A DNA stretch of 64,000 nt from Panopea generosa. Its lineage: Eukaryota > Mollusca > Bivalvia > Adapedonta > Hiatellidae. Every line of letters starts with the position of its first letter. The first letter of the stretch is position 1. Of this stretch, positions 36,349 to 47,152 are shown piece after piece. The notes below the pieces were generated by a model. It saw only the letters and a program-made list of their open reading frames with translations, searched no databases and was not told the origin of the DNA. Both the position numbers and the translations under genes were made by a program. Location of the stretch: assembly GCA_029582155.1 (NCBI GenBank), contig CM055909.1, positions 20,432,798 through 20,496,797 of the forward strand. Direction: 5' to 3'.

Positions 36349-36592
36349 ATAAAACAGTTCCAGCAACATTTGGAGAACTGCTGTCATTTATAACTGGCGC
36401 AGACGAGGTTCCTACTCTTGGATTTAACAAAATTATTGAAAATAAGTTTTTTGATCAAGAGGAGGGACAAACAAGATTGCCGTCAGTATAGTATCTACAT
36501 GCACATTGGAATATTACTCAACAACACTGCTGCTTTTTTCAGCCATTGTGGTAAGGGCACTGAAAGAGTCCATTGGATTTGAAAGAATATAG
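36349..36592 (+). pseudogene. HECT gene last exon: catalytic-cysteine exon with 5-nt frameshift
   Basis: The acceptor is 'aaaattcag', with phase 1 in, giving an Asp codon across the junction. It encodes 'FGELLSFITGADEVPTLGF', 'ENKFFDQEEGQTRLPSV' and then TAG at 36489-36491. GTATA occurs twice in a row (36486-36490, then 36491). Reading on from 36491 gives V-S-T-C (Cys at 36500-36502) and a tail '...VRALKESIGFERI' ending at TAG 36590-36592. LP-x-(V/A)-STC is the HECT active-site motif, and a GF-x-x-(I/V) end is usual in the family. The catalytic Cys is thus present only in the shifted frame. Confidence 0.85.
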
Positions 36593-37216
36593 AGTCATTT
36601 ACATTTACTCAGTAACCTGTATAATGGATCAAATTGAAATCAAAAGAAAACAAGTGACTCATTTAATACGTCACAAAATGTGTTGCCAGTTTAAGCGGGA
36701 AATCTGTTTTAGTTTAACCTAGGCATGTAGCCAAAGTTAGGAAATACCTTTTCAGTATATTTTTGGTATGTTTAAAAAATGTTAGTAAAAAAAAATGTTT
36801 TTATCCAATTTTAAAAGTTTGAAAAATTCCGATATTCCCTTTAAAGGTAGGACTCGCAGTATAAAAGCCAGCAGCACTGAAAAAAGACCACTTACACTGA
36901 ATTCTCTGTACTCACTGGAAGCGTACCACCAGTGGAGGGATTTTTAAAATTTCAAAAGTCATAGAGAACAGATTTGGTTGAAACTTGGTAGATCTGTTCT
37001 TGAATGTGTGATCTTAATGTCATGTGAATTTGGAAATAAGTTGTACTTTATGAGTGACACATTCAAATAATCTTCTTTGAAAACTGTTGTAAAATTCAAA
37101 TTTTCCTCCAGTGGTGATTGACAGTTGATCTGAGTTCATTACCTGACTATCCAGCCAACTACAGTCCAGCTTCTATGGAGATGAGCAACAGTGGGGGAAT
37201 TGATTGAAGTGGTAGT
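36593..37216. other. 3' flank of the HECT gene
   Basis: AT-rich, with no AATAAA within about 500 bp of the stop. No coding recognised. Confidence 0.5.
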
Positions 37217-37666
37217 GGTTGATTGTTTGAATATTTAGCGTCATTTTTATGCCATCAAGGGCTAACAGATGATCAGTTAACCTAACCACTGTTTCCTGGG
37301 ATTAACCAGTACTCGAGCACACCCCATCTCCGCAAGTAACTGATAACTTTCCCACTTGAATCAGTGGTTTGAAGTGGTAGTGGTTGATTGTTTGAATATT
37401 TAGCGTCATTTTTATGCCATCAAGGGCTAACAAATGATCAGTTAACCTAACCACTGTTTCCTGGGATTAACCAGTACTCGAGCACACCCCATCTCCGCAA
37501 GTAACTGATAACTTTCCCACTTGAATCAGTGGTGAGAGATGAATGATAATGAGACACAATGTTATATATCAATCATCACGGAGACTATTGCCAGGGCAGG
37601 GGATTCGAACTCACGACCCTGGATTGATAGTGAGACGCGTAACTGACTGAGCTAATCGGGCCTGGC
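37217..37666 (-). mobile_element. SINE-A, full length with duplicated tail
   Basis: Minus strand. The right end holds the head ('gagctaatcgggcctggc' = A box antisense, 'gattcgaactcacgaccctg' = B box antisense). The tail block from 'ggttgattgtttgaatattt' to 'cccacttgaatcagtggt' is present twice in tandem (about 37217-37363 and 37381-37534), nearly identical. Confidence 0.92.
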
Positions 37667-39180
37667 TTACATGAATAGTGTTTAGTTGTGCTATATTAAT
37701 GTTTTATTGACAATTGCCATAAGATTGAATTCATGGTATAAGTATAAATTTCAAGGAATAGTTTGTTGATTTGGAAAAAGAATTGTGAAACACACTTTTT
37801 CATAATGTCCCTACTGTGACATAACTAAGCCCAACATTAGCATAATAGACCTATTGCTAACATTTAGGTAGTTGTACTGTTGTTGTAAAGAAAGAAAGAA
37901 AGAAAGAAAGAAAAGACGTACTGATCAATTAACTTTTTTGTGGGAATTACAGTGTAAACTTGAACAGTTAACCAAGAGTTAAATTTCAAGTGATGCATTT
38001 ATAATGTCAGAGTTGCTTGTAAAATTGTCATCATCGAAATACAATATTATATAATAATTAAGTATTAAAAAATAGATCTACAATAATTATAACAAAGGGT
38101 AATACTTTATAGATTTATTAGTAGTACCGGTTACACGTGCAATAATGTTTATCATTTATCACAGTTCATATAATGTAGTGTTCTTGTTATTGTAAAATAT
38201 TAAAAACTGCATATGACTAGTTGTTATGATATGTCATCACTCGTGCTTGTTTCGCAATTGATTCTTACCGTCTAATTGGGTGTCCTTAGAAACAACACTG
38301 AAAAACTAAGTTCCATTATACCATTTGTGTTATTTATATTCCGGCTACCAGAGTTGTGCAGTTCATGTAGTTTAAAGCTAGGTAATCTGGTAATCATAGT
38401 AGTTTTATATGATATCGGGGTCTTTGTACATACAAATAAAGTCCCTCGCTATATAAAATATTCGATTATATGTTGAAAATATTTAAGTTCATTTTGAAAT
38501 TACACTACCAAAGGCTGTACACTGTATATCATAAGCAATGCTAAAGTTAGGCTGAGTTACTTAACTTTTGATAAGTTCATTTTTATGATTAGGTTATCAA
38601 ATTGCCCATTTGACAGTTCTTTCTCTACTTTGATTTCGACTTTAAGGAGAGTCTAGTGTTCTTGTCCAAAGTGTCAACATATGTACATATAATTGATGTA
38701 AATAATATATAATATATTCTATGTTATTATAATGTAACTGAACAAATGTGTTTCACGTAAAAATTTGAATATCTGTGATATTTCTTTAATGTCATTTATT
38801 GTTCTTCATATTGAAAACTATTGTATTGTGATTTGAATGTGTATAACTATTAATGAAACGACACAGGCTGTTCATTCTAGAACAAATAGTTAAATTTTAC
38901 TTGAAGCAATATATAGATAACAAGAAAATATCGGTGGAACCGATGGATGCTCCCCAAGTGAGTGTTTGCCTCTGTACGGGCTACTTGGTTGAAGAATAGC
39001 AAACTGTATAGCAGGTGCAATATGTGGTTCTGCACTTCACAGAACTAATTCGCAAATCATTTAACCAGAACAAAATGACAATATGAGCAGATTCTAGCTA
39101 GTTTTACAGAATTGAAACCAGAGGTTGTAGGGAAATAGTATCATGACGACAATATGCACATCTCCACTTGATAATGATGC
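37667..39180. other. Spacer, no gene seen
   Basis: AT-rich. It includes a short (GAAA)n run near 37888-37913. No coding or element recognised. Confidence 0.5.
37888..37913 (+). repeat. (GAAA)n microsatellite
   Basis: 'aaagaaagaaagaaagaaag' with flanking copies. Confidence 0.9.
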
Positions 39181-40247
39181 ATCCTAGCAAGTTTCATAAA
39201 ATTCCAACCTGAGGTTGTATAGAAATAGCCCAGACAAGAATTTGGTCACAAATAGAATCAAAGGGCCATAACTCCATGAAAAATCATTGAACCGGAACAC
39301 AAAGACAGTATGCGCATCTGCACTTGGTAATGATGCATCCTAGCAAGTTTCAAAAAAAATTTAACCACAGGTAGAGAAATAGCCCGGATAAGAATTGGTG
39401 ACGCACAGACGGACGGACGAAGCGGCGACTATATGTTTCAACCTTTTGGGGGAGCATAATAATGCTTACAACAAAAGTTGTCAGAAGACAACAAAGCTCG
39501 CCAATGGGATAAAATTCACCACCCATGCAAAGATCACCACCCATGCAAAGATCGAGATTGGAGGCAAACACAACTGAACGCAAAAGTTTAACCTGGGTGT
39601 CTACAGACGAAAAATTATGTCCAAAAGGGCCATAACTCTGCCAAAATGCAACACCCAGTTATGGTTCTTGTCACTGTGTGTTCTACACGTTCCTAGAACT
39701 TGACAGGGAAAAGAACTATTTTAAAATCTACATTAATAATTATTGTTAATTGTTACACAATCTATCGTTTGTACTTCTAATTAATATGTGATTCATGTAT
39801 ATTAATAAAAACAAAACAAAAAAAAACTTAAACGCAAAAGTTTAACCTGGGTGTCTAAGTCCAAAAAAGGCCACAACTGTGCCAAAATGCAACCCAGAGT
39901 TACGGTTCTTATCTGTGAATGTTCCATTGATGATGGTGAACACACTTGCAAAGTTTCATTCATATCCAATTAGTTGTTGCATATATATCTTATGTGATAA
40001 AAAAACTTTAACCTGAAAAATCAAGTCCAAAAAGAGCCATAACTGTGCCAAAATGCAATTCAGAGTTATGGTTCTTGTCTCTGTGTGTTCCATTGATGAT
40101 AGTGAACATACATGCGAAGTTCATTCACATCCAATGAGTGGTTGCATAGATATCTGAAACTTAAACGCAAAAGTTTAACCCGAGTGTCTACAGACGACGC
40201 CGGGGTCATGGCAATAGCTCTCCTTAGACAGCGTCTCGGTGAGCTAA
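39181..40247. repeat. Composite dispersed repeat ('gggccataactctgccaaaa' type)
   Basis: Contains repeated motifs: 'catcctagcaagtttcat' (twice), 'cagacggacggacgaagc', 'cataactctgccaaaatgca' (three diverged copies near 39630, 39870 and 40035), 'gttatggttcttgtc' and 'acgcaaaagtttaacc' (three times). It ends in 'agctctccttagacagcg' and 'cggtgagctaaaa'. Non-coding; such blocks are common in bivalve genomes. Confidence 0.75.
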
Positions 40248-40647
40248 AAAGTGATTATTATAGTATATTGGATAAAAGATTAATTGTTTGAAATTGTATT
40301 TTTATACACAGATATATTCTCATTTAAATTGCATAATATCTGTATAACTGAAGCTAAACAGCACCTTTTCAAACAAACAATACTATTTTGAATGTTTATT
40401 AATACTAAAAATTAAACATGTGTATAAATGTCGTGATGAACATCTCTCATATATATGAGTGTTTTGTATTATGATTTTGTTAAATATTATACTGTTCTTC
40501 ACTGTCACCATGTATATATATATATATTTGTATCCTCACTTTATAGCTCATTGAAATTTTGAAAAATAAAATACTTATATAATATATATTTATCAATGAC
40601 AAAACATTTTGATAGATAATAATTTTTTTATTTTGATCTGTGCTACT

Positions 40648-40653
40648 TTTATT
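40648..40653 (-). promoter_or_regulatory. Possible AATAAA polyadenylation signal for the integrase-core gene
   Basis: The plus-strand 'tttatt' reads AATAAA on the minus strand, 117 bp beyond the stop codon. A second one lies at 40627-40632. The position suits a 3' UTR, but AT-rich DNA offers such hexamers by chance. Confidence 0.35.
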
Positions 40654-40769
40654 GTTTCGGAACCAGCAGAATCAAACTGTCATTGAATGTGATTTAGTAA
40701 CCATTTTAATAATTCTATTGTTTCGGTAGCTGACTCTGGCTGCTGTCTCCCATTTCTTTGCATCAATTC

Positions 40770-40882
40770 TTAAAGTCCTGATTGAATTGGCTCCTCCATC
40801 CCAGTGACTGATGGAGTCGTACAAAACTCGTTTAAAGTTGTGAGGTCCTCCATATTTACTGGTAACTTGAGATCAACTGCAC
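40770..40882 (-). CDS. Integrase-core gene last exon
   Basis: Acceptor 'cttttatcaaccag', phase 1 in. It encodes 'AVDLKLPVNMEDLTTLNEF' and ends at TAA 40770-40772. The position and acidic, weakly conserved character match the tail after the P-x-x-(L/F)YG block. Phase agreement supports it. Confidence 0.75.
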
Positions 40883-41504
40883 CTGGTTGATAAAAGAGAA
40901 GATGAACTTGGCGATTATTTTTAAAATATCTTTTGATAATCTGGATATTTTAATGGACAAAGTGAAGTGATTTTAAAAATACATGTATAAATGTACATAG
41001 GACACAGATGACTTTGTGACATGTTTGTATACAAAATTTAAGTTGAAAAGGGACCACGACTCTTCATTAGACCAATGTTAACAAATATTGAACTTTCCCT
41101 GAATTTTATGTATTTTATACAGCTACATGAAAATATTAATTGAATAAAAAGACTATTTCAGAAATTAATCGGAAACTAAAGTTGAATTGTTGTCTTTTCA
41201 AACTTAAACATTTAGGTTGTTGTTTTTTGCAAGTTTGCTTTAAAGGGACACAATGCATTATTTGTGTACATGTGGTTTTTTTTATTCATACTGAACTTTC
41301 TTTTTTCTCTATATAACTACATGTATTTGAAATCTTTTTATTTAAGAAATTATTAACAGTCACTGAACAGTTTAGGAAAATTTTAGAACTTTTGGAGTTA
41401 TTGATTTGAGGCTTTAAAGATTAATGATTAAACTGAATAATACTATACATCTTACGGTTTGAGAGTAGCAATGTAAATAGTATATTTGCCATTTTATAGC
41501 TTAC

Positions 41505-41656
41505 CAAATACTTCTGGGTGATGGTACAAGATTTCTGGTTTTCCATAAGGAGTTCCCTCTCTGTTCTGTCGTCGAAGATTATGTGTATTCCACTCTAAAC
41601 ATACCATATCTAACTCTTGTTGGATTATTTGCATGAAGCAAAATCTAACACAGGCC
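41505..41656 (-). CDS. Integrase-core gene exon: C-terminal helix region
   Basis: Acceptor 'gttttgcctttag', donor 'TTTG|gtaagc', phase 2 in and phase 1 out. It encodes 'ACVRFCFMQIIQQELDMV', 'LEWNTHNLRRQNREGTPYG' and 'KPEILYHHPEVF'. The (I/V)RFCFM-x-I-I-Q-x-EL...WN-x-H-x-(I/L)R...G-x-P sequence closes the integrase core in this family. Confidence 0.88.
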
Positions 41657-41738
41657 CTAAAGGCAAAACAACGTTAACATTATTATATATTGTATGATAT
41701 ATACATAATATACTTAAACAATATAAGTTACTTATTGA

Positions 41739-41897
41739 TTTTAGCTCAATTGTGAAGAATGCTAGGAGCTTAAATGAACTGGAGTCGCTTCATGGTACTA
41801 ACTTGTTTTTTGAGAGGCATCAGGTTAAGCTGGAGATCGAACCCACAACCTCTTACTTGAACAGTGAACACTATCCACGATACTACCACTCCGCTTA
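41739..41897 (-). mobile_element. SINE-B copy in an intron
   Basis: 'ttttagctcaattgtgaaga' tail, 'ttgagaggcatcaggttaag', B-box antisense 'gatcgaacccacaacctc' and A-box antisense at the right end, in the same order as 31315-31506. Confidence 0.85.
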
Positions 41898-42070
41898 ACA
41901 CTATTGGTATAAATATATCTTGGAGTTGAATTATTGTGTTTATCATACTCAAATAAAACTACCGGTAGCCGTGCCCCAAGTTCTTTGAATAATCCTTTGG
42001 TTTTACAGATGTGCTGATGATTGATCCTTTCAATTTAAAACAGTAAAAGATAAGTGTCGTGATAAAACAC

Positions 42071-42171
42071 ACAGCAATAGAAAATGTTCCTTGGTTGACT
42101 AAGTCACCAACAATGTCTTGCCAAGATGCAATACACATCTGATGAAACTGATGCCACCAACTCTCTATTCT
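42071..42171 (-). CDS. Integrase-core gene exon: catalytic Glu (RIESWW)
   Basis: Acceptor 'ttgatttcgacag', phase 0 in. It encodes 'RIESWWHQFHQMCIASW' and 'QDIVGDLVNQGTF'. The Glu is about 40 residues after the DAGTEN Asp, as expected for a D-D-E core. The 3' end is uncertain: the chosen donor (GT|gtgttt) is weak but gives the phase 2 needed by the next exon. Confidence 0.72.
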
Positions 42172-42522
42172 CTGTCGAAATCAATGTTAAAGTTAATCGA
42201 AGCCTTAGAATACAAGTGGTCTTTAATTCATTGAAACAAAGAATAAATCGCTGTTATTGTTAAAGAAGACGTGGTTTATATTCAAAGAGGCCTGGATAAA
42301 TGGTAAAGTGTAAGTGTGATGCATTGTAATTTGTAACAATCACAATTTTTTTCAAAAAACTTCATAGTTTCTACTCGAGCACAAAATTGAGATATTTAAA
42401 CATGTTTATTGTCTCTGTGTGCATTTATGTTAAAAAACAGTGAAGCAACAAAAAAAGAGCAGTCAGTAGGCCTGACAAGTTATTGGTATAAGCTTGATCT
42501 TTTTATTTAGAAATCTTCAGTT

Positions 42523-42706
42523 TAGTTTATGCTAATTTATTTTAGCTTGATTGCGAAGATAGCTCAAAGCTTATATGAATCACTTTCAAGTCCACTTCCT
42601 TGGTAGAACCAGTATTGAGTGTTTTTTTACTGGTATTAGGTCAAGCTGGGGATTGAACCTACAACCTATTGTGTGAGCGGCCAACACTATACTACATAAC
42701 TAACCC
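42523..42706 (-). mobile_element. SINE-B copy in an intron
   Basis: 'tatgctaatttattttagct' + 'tgattgcgaagatagctc' tail, 'cttggtagaaccagtattga', B-box antisense 'gattgaacctacaacct', and a head at the right end. Confidence 0.87.
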
Positions 42707-42795
42707 GTTTTTCTCTGATCTAGGTATATCATCTATAACTAGTATCGTAGATAATGAATATGTGAACCATCGTGCATCACAATATAATCACCTAC

Positions 42796-42935
42796 CTGAT
42801 GTGTATGTGAACTGCCGACAATAACGCTTTTTTCTCCACACATGTTGTCTTCGTGATTCTATCTGAATGCTTTCTGCAAATTGGAAAGAAGCACATTTTC
42901 TGTACCAGCATCCATCTGCCGACGACAAAGTACTC
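42796..42935 (-). CDS. Integrase-core gene exon: second catalytic Asp, one in-frame stop
   Basis: Acceptor 'acccaactttcag', donor 'CATCAG|gtaggt', phase 1 in and phase 0 out. It reads 'VLCRRQMDAGTENVLLSNL', then TAG at 42859-42861, then 'NMCGEKSVIVGSSHTHQ'. D-x-GTEN supplies the second catalytic Asp. The exon is separated from the previous one by a 4.8 kb intron filled with repeats. Confidence 0.85.
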
Positions 42936-43583
42936 CTGAAAGTTGGGTGTACTAATGAAACAAAGATCTTCAAGAAAAGACACTCAAAAAACATTGCAGG
43001 TAATATCAATAACAAAGAGTATATATTACAACTTGGTAGTCTAAAAACTATCGTGATAATGAAATGTATAACTGAAAATATGTTATATTAAAAAGTATTT
43101 ACCTCATTTGGATCAGTATGTAAAATGTCGTTTTAAGGCAGATACATTATTTATTCATTGCGATAAAGAACCATCGACGCTTGGCGGAAAATATGACATA
43201 TCAACTATTTGTTACATTTGAAGTGGATATTATAGAACTAGCAATACCCAGCAAATGTATGTTTATTTATCACATACAACAAGCTTATTCTGTTATTTAC
43301 TTATCCATCACCATTAATCAAACACAGTATTTAAATATTGAAATAACCTGAAAGTCAGTATGGTCATACTAGTGTATTAAGTCTATTTCAAGTAAATATA
43401 TACAAGTTTGAATATGAAAATAAAACCTGTTGACTATTTTGAAATGAAGGTAGTCTTCTAGGATTAAGTGAGCATATTAAATTACGTTAAATCCATTAAA
43501 CAGTATTTCTGTTAGATCCTTTATTCCAATTACTAATATAGGACGTCAAAAGTTTGTAAATGCTCATCTTGTGTATTGACCTC
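42936..43583. other. Intron sequence, no feature recognised
   Basis: AT-rich intron between the 42935 exon and the TIR element. Confidence 0.5.
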
Positions 43584-45642
43584 TTCGAAAACCCGAATTC
43601 TCGTCGCGTGCGAGAGCGAGATTTCGCCCGAGACTATGAGCTCAGGGGAATTCATTTCACCGCGGTCGCTGCTGAAACAATGTAGATTTCACTTAAGTAA
43701 ATTGAATTTTTATACATTAACAACACAAATATTTATTAAAGCAGTTTAATAAAGTTTAGTTTGAAACAGTATGCTAGTATCAATGATGAACATAAGAAAT
43801 GATGCGGTTGTTGACCATGATTACCTTTTTATTGTGACTTTTATTACTGTTGTAAGTGGGTGGTGTTAGCATAATGCTAATTTCATATTATCTTAAAGTA
43901 AAAAGCGTTGTTGTGTGGTATTTTTAATGTTTGCATAATTTGGATTTTTTTTTGTTTTATCTTATTGTGTATTTTACCTATAACTAGCCCATATGACATC
44001 GTTACCCAGTCTACTAGTTTCCTGGACAAATAGGATTTTTTAACCTTTGATGGATAGTGTCATATGGAATATATTTGCCTGCAGGCATATTGCACACAAT
44101 GTACGCTACTGTCCAGTTTCTGGCATCCTGCTGAGCTTTCATAATTCACCAACACTACAGTCACACCATGTGGTAATGAGAAAAAAACATGCATATTGTA
44201 CCCCAATTTGCATAATTCACCACATGTTTTATGACCCCAGGGTTTAAGATAGGATGTATATTATATTGCATAGTATTATGGACAATTACTTAATTTAAAC
44301 ATTTTCAGTTATTTATGGGGTCAATACCAATGGTAAGAAATTATGTAACGTCCGTCCCCTTTTTGTAACGTTCATCCCCTATATTAGAGCGACATTAAAC
44401 AAAATATCTAAATTTTTGTTCATTTTTTTTGGGATAAATTATTCATATCTTAGATGCACTCTGCAAACATAAAATACGTTGAAAAAAAGTGAAATTGATT
44501 CTATAAATTAAAAAAAATAGAATGTATATGCAGGTGGGGGAGGGGGAGGCAGACGTTACGGGGACGGACGTTCCATTTCCGTTTATATCTTTCAAAAATG
44601 ACCAATTATTTTTACATTTTATATAGTACCTCCGTATAACAACAGGTGAATGTGTATTATTCTATTTATCTTCTTGGAAGAATATATACCAGGGATGCAG
44701 TTTTTTGTCACAAATTGAAATTTTCTGAGTTCATGTATCATTTCACAAATACACTTTTATTAAAGAAAGCAAATATATCTCCTCGTGGTCATGCATTACA
44801 ATGTGATACACGTAAATGTTATAAACATGATAAAATCAAAATTGTATGTATATTATTTTGTGTGATTTGTGTCCGTAGCGTATGGTGTAAATTTACAATA
44901 AATATATCAAATTTCTCGTTAATACAATAAATGTATAAACAAAATAAAATGTATTCTAGTTACGTTTCAACCCCAAATAATAACAATCCAATACTATCAC
45001 ACACTACAAACAAATACCGTAAGTAAATGATTGTGACACCTAATCATGGTGTGAAATACTGTAAAGTTTATACATTAACATATGTGTGGTACGAAACCTC
45101 AGTCTAGTTGTACGAAACGTCTGTAATTCATTTTGCAAAAATTACATCTAGATTATATTGATATACTAACTTTGCAACATGCATGTCGTCAGTTGGGTCC
45201 GAAATTTGGTAGATAATACATCTATAAAAAGACAAGAATTATTAATAAAATCCGTCATGTCGCATGAACTATACAACAAATAAAATATAACCATTCCCTA
45301 TTTGTAATTGATAGTAGGGACATTGATAAAAAAATTAATACAAAATTTCTCAAGTTTACAAATTATCCCACCCATCACCAGAAATCAAGCATTAATTAAA
45401 GTATACAAACACGCACAAAACGATAAAAAGTAATTTTAATTTATCATGAGAAACCTATTTTTTTATTTTCTTTCATATCTTGTATTGTTTTCTTTCTTTT
45501 TATGGCTGTTTTATGTTACTTTGTTGTAATTAACTACTGTCAGAAGCACCACTGTGGTTTGTTATGGTGTGACGCGATTCCCCTGAGCTCAAGTCACGTA
45601 CAGATCTCGTCACGCACGAGAGCGAGATTTCACCTTTTCGAA
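43584..45642. mobile_element. 2.06 kb element with long CpG-rich terminal inverted repeats
   Basis: The left end 'ttcgaaaacccgaattctcg' continues with 'gcgtgcgagagcgagatttc' and 'gagctcaggggaattc'. The right end is the inverted counterpart: 'gattcccctgagctcaag', 'cacgcacgagagcgagattt', 'caccttttcgaa'. The TIRs are about 75-85 bp, imperfect, and themselves contain a palindromic core. CpG density there stands out from the AT-rich interior. No transposase frame is seen (44646-44930 is open but unrecognised). No clear target duplication was found. It lies in the large intron of the integrase-core gene. Confidence 0.75.
44345..44576. repeat. Internal inverted repeat (GTAACGTCCGTCCCC)
   Basis: 'gtaacgtccgtccccttttt' with a second 'gtaacgttcatcccct' on the left faces 'gacgttacggggacggac' and 'gttcc' on the right, with about 180 bp between. 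It can form a large hairpin inside the 43584-45642 element and may be a nested smaller element. Confidence 0.7.
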
Positions 45643-45658
45643 TTGGATAATTAGTCTG

Positions 45659-46130
45659 TAGGTGTAACCCCACCATTGATTTTTGTTCTTTATTCTATAG
45701 TAAATAATAAAAGTTTGAAGGCTTGTCATTCATAGAGGGTCCCAAATGAAAGAAGTGAAACCTACATTTTACTGTTTGTCAACCTCTGCACTATCAAAAT
45801 ATGATGAGAAAAGTAGGGGTCATGTGTCATATAAGAGATTTTTTTTCTGCTCAGTGTGTACACTGGTGACAAAGTGAAAGTAGACTTCCGAAATCATGAA
45901 TTCATACCCCAATTTCCAAGCATCATTTTTTTTTTCTAAATTCACAATTCAAACATGACAATGCTATCAAAATGTTCAAAATACATCAATAATGCCATTC
46001 AAATAAAAAAATGAGCATTAAAAATAGGAAAATGCATTTTTAAAGAAGAAGAATTGAGGATTATTTACAACCGCCATTATGCGACTACCCCACGGAAGCA
46101 CTTCCTTTTTGCAATGGTGGCACTATGCCT
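45659..46130 (+). repeat. 472-bp direct repeat with inverted ends, copy 1
   Basis: From 'taggtgtaaccccaccattg' to 'caatggtggcactatgcct', nearly identical to 46682-47152 (one T-run length difference seen). The block ends are imperfect inverted repeats of each other (CCACCATTG / CAATGGTGG). Confidence 0.93.
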
Positions 46131-46681
46131 ATAAGGAAACTCGTTTTTTTTTAATTTCATAATTACCTCATTTTTGCTAAGTACTACCAATTTGAAGTAA
46201 TACTGCCAAGTTGCAGGCATTAAATACTGAAACTTTTGTCAAAATACCACTTTTTACATGATCATTATATACAGGCGCGAGATGTTGACCGACATGCAAT
46301 TTTGATGTGTTCGACTAATTTTACCCATAATTTTTTTTTTTTACCTAATTCCATTAAAATTTTTACACCAAAACAGTCTCATGATACACTGAAGACATTA
46401 TCTTACCAAAATACATTATTCAATACAATGTACATGCTAAAAATTGCACATTTAAATCATCCAAAATAAAAAATCTTCAAAATTTTGTGATTTTTCATGA
46501 AATTTCAATGTAAATATGCACATATATGCTTTATTTGAGGCATACACTTGCCAAAATGAGTTTTTTATGAAGCAAATGTCTCCAATTTGTCATTTAATAC
46601 TATGAGAGTGTAGAAAAGAGGTTATTTTACCTACAATTAACATTTTGGAAAATCACCCCCATTTCACTCAAGTCTCTCTTA
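46131..46681. other. 551-bp spacer between the direct repeats
   Basis: AT-rich. It begins 'ataaggaaactcg' and ends 'agtctctcttat', which partly mirror each other. The open frame at 46236-46469 is not recognisable. No primer-binding site or polypurine tract is visible, which argues against an LTR pair. Confidence 0.6.
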
Positions 46682-47152
46682 TAGGTGTAACCCCACCATT
46701 GATTTTTGTTCTTTATTCTATAGTAAATAATAAAAGTTTGAAGGCTTGTCATTCATAGAGGGTCCCAAATGAAAGAAGTGAAACCTACATTTTACTGTTT
46801 GTCAACCTCTGCACTATCAAAATATGATGAGAAAAGTAGGGGTCATGTGTCATATAAGAGATTTTTTTTCTGCTCAGTGTGTACACTGGTGACAAAGTGA
46901 AAGTAGACTTCCGAAATCATGAATTCATACCCCAATTTCCAAGCATCATTTTTTTTTCTAAATTCACAATTCAAACATGACAATGCTATCAAAATGTTCA
47001 AAATACATCAATAATGCCATTCAAATAAAAAAATGAGCATTAAAAATAGGAAAATGCATTTTTAAAGAAGAAGAATTGAGGATTATTTACAACCGCCATT
47101 ATGCGACTACCCCACGGAAGCACTTCCTTTTTGCAATGGTGGCACTATGCCT
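46682..47152 (+). repeat. 472-bp direct repeat with inverted ends, copy 2
   Basis: Second near-identical copy of 45659-46130. Sequence outside the boundaries differs completely ('tgtatgttgctgc' versus 'ataaggaaactcg'). The high identity points to a recent duplication or insertion. Confidence 0.93.

Larger units (their letters stand above)
25125..36592 (+). pseudogene. SAM-like/HECT E3 ubiquitin ligase gene, G2E3-like; 5' end missing, probably broken
   Basis: Exons were found at 25125-25203, 26014-26125, 27939-28162, 31023-31177, 32881-33119 and 36349-36592. The product would join a SAM-like segment to a HECT catalytic domain, which takes ubiquitin from an E2 onto a cysteine and passes it to a substrate. 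HECT landmarks are visible: D-x-GGPRREFF in the N-lobe, 'SEDGSNRRVAEDESVYAW', 'FGELLSFITGADEVP..GF', then LPSV and STC around the catalytic Cys. The E-x-GSNRR and TGAD-VP-x-GF pattern is that of G2E3-like proteins expanded in molluscs and fish. Phases agree at 25203/26014, 31177/32881 and 33119/36349. They do not fit between 26125 and 27939. The exon for the middle of the N-lobe, expected between 28163 and 31022, was not found. A 5-nt duplication shifts the frame just before the catalytic Cys. It is either a pseudogene or a real gene with an assembly error. Confidence 0.8.

Noticed and set aside
36477-36550. Normal splice donor at CC|gtcagt or TCA|gtatag instead of a frameshift
   Set aside because: The shifted frame continues at once with the STC motif and a family-like C-terminus, which an intron here would not explain. 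Still listed as the main alternative to test.
44646-44930. 94-codon frame inside the large-TIR element as a transposase
   Set aside because: It shows no catalytic motif or similarity to a DDE core.
45659-47152. LTR retrotransposon with 472-bp LTRs
   Set aside because: No primer-binding site, no polypurine tract, no coding, and the blocks have inverted ends of their own.
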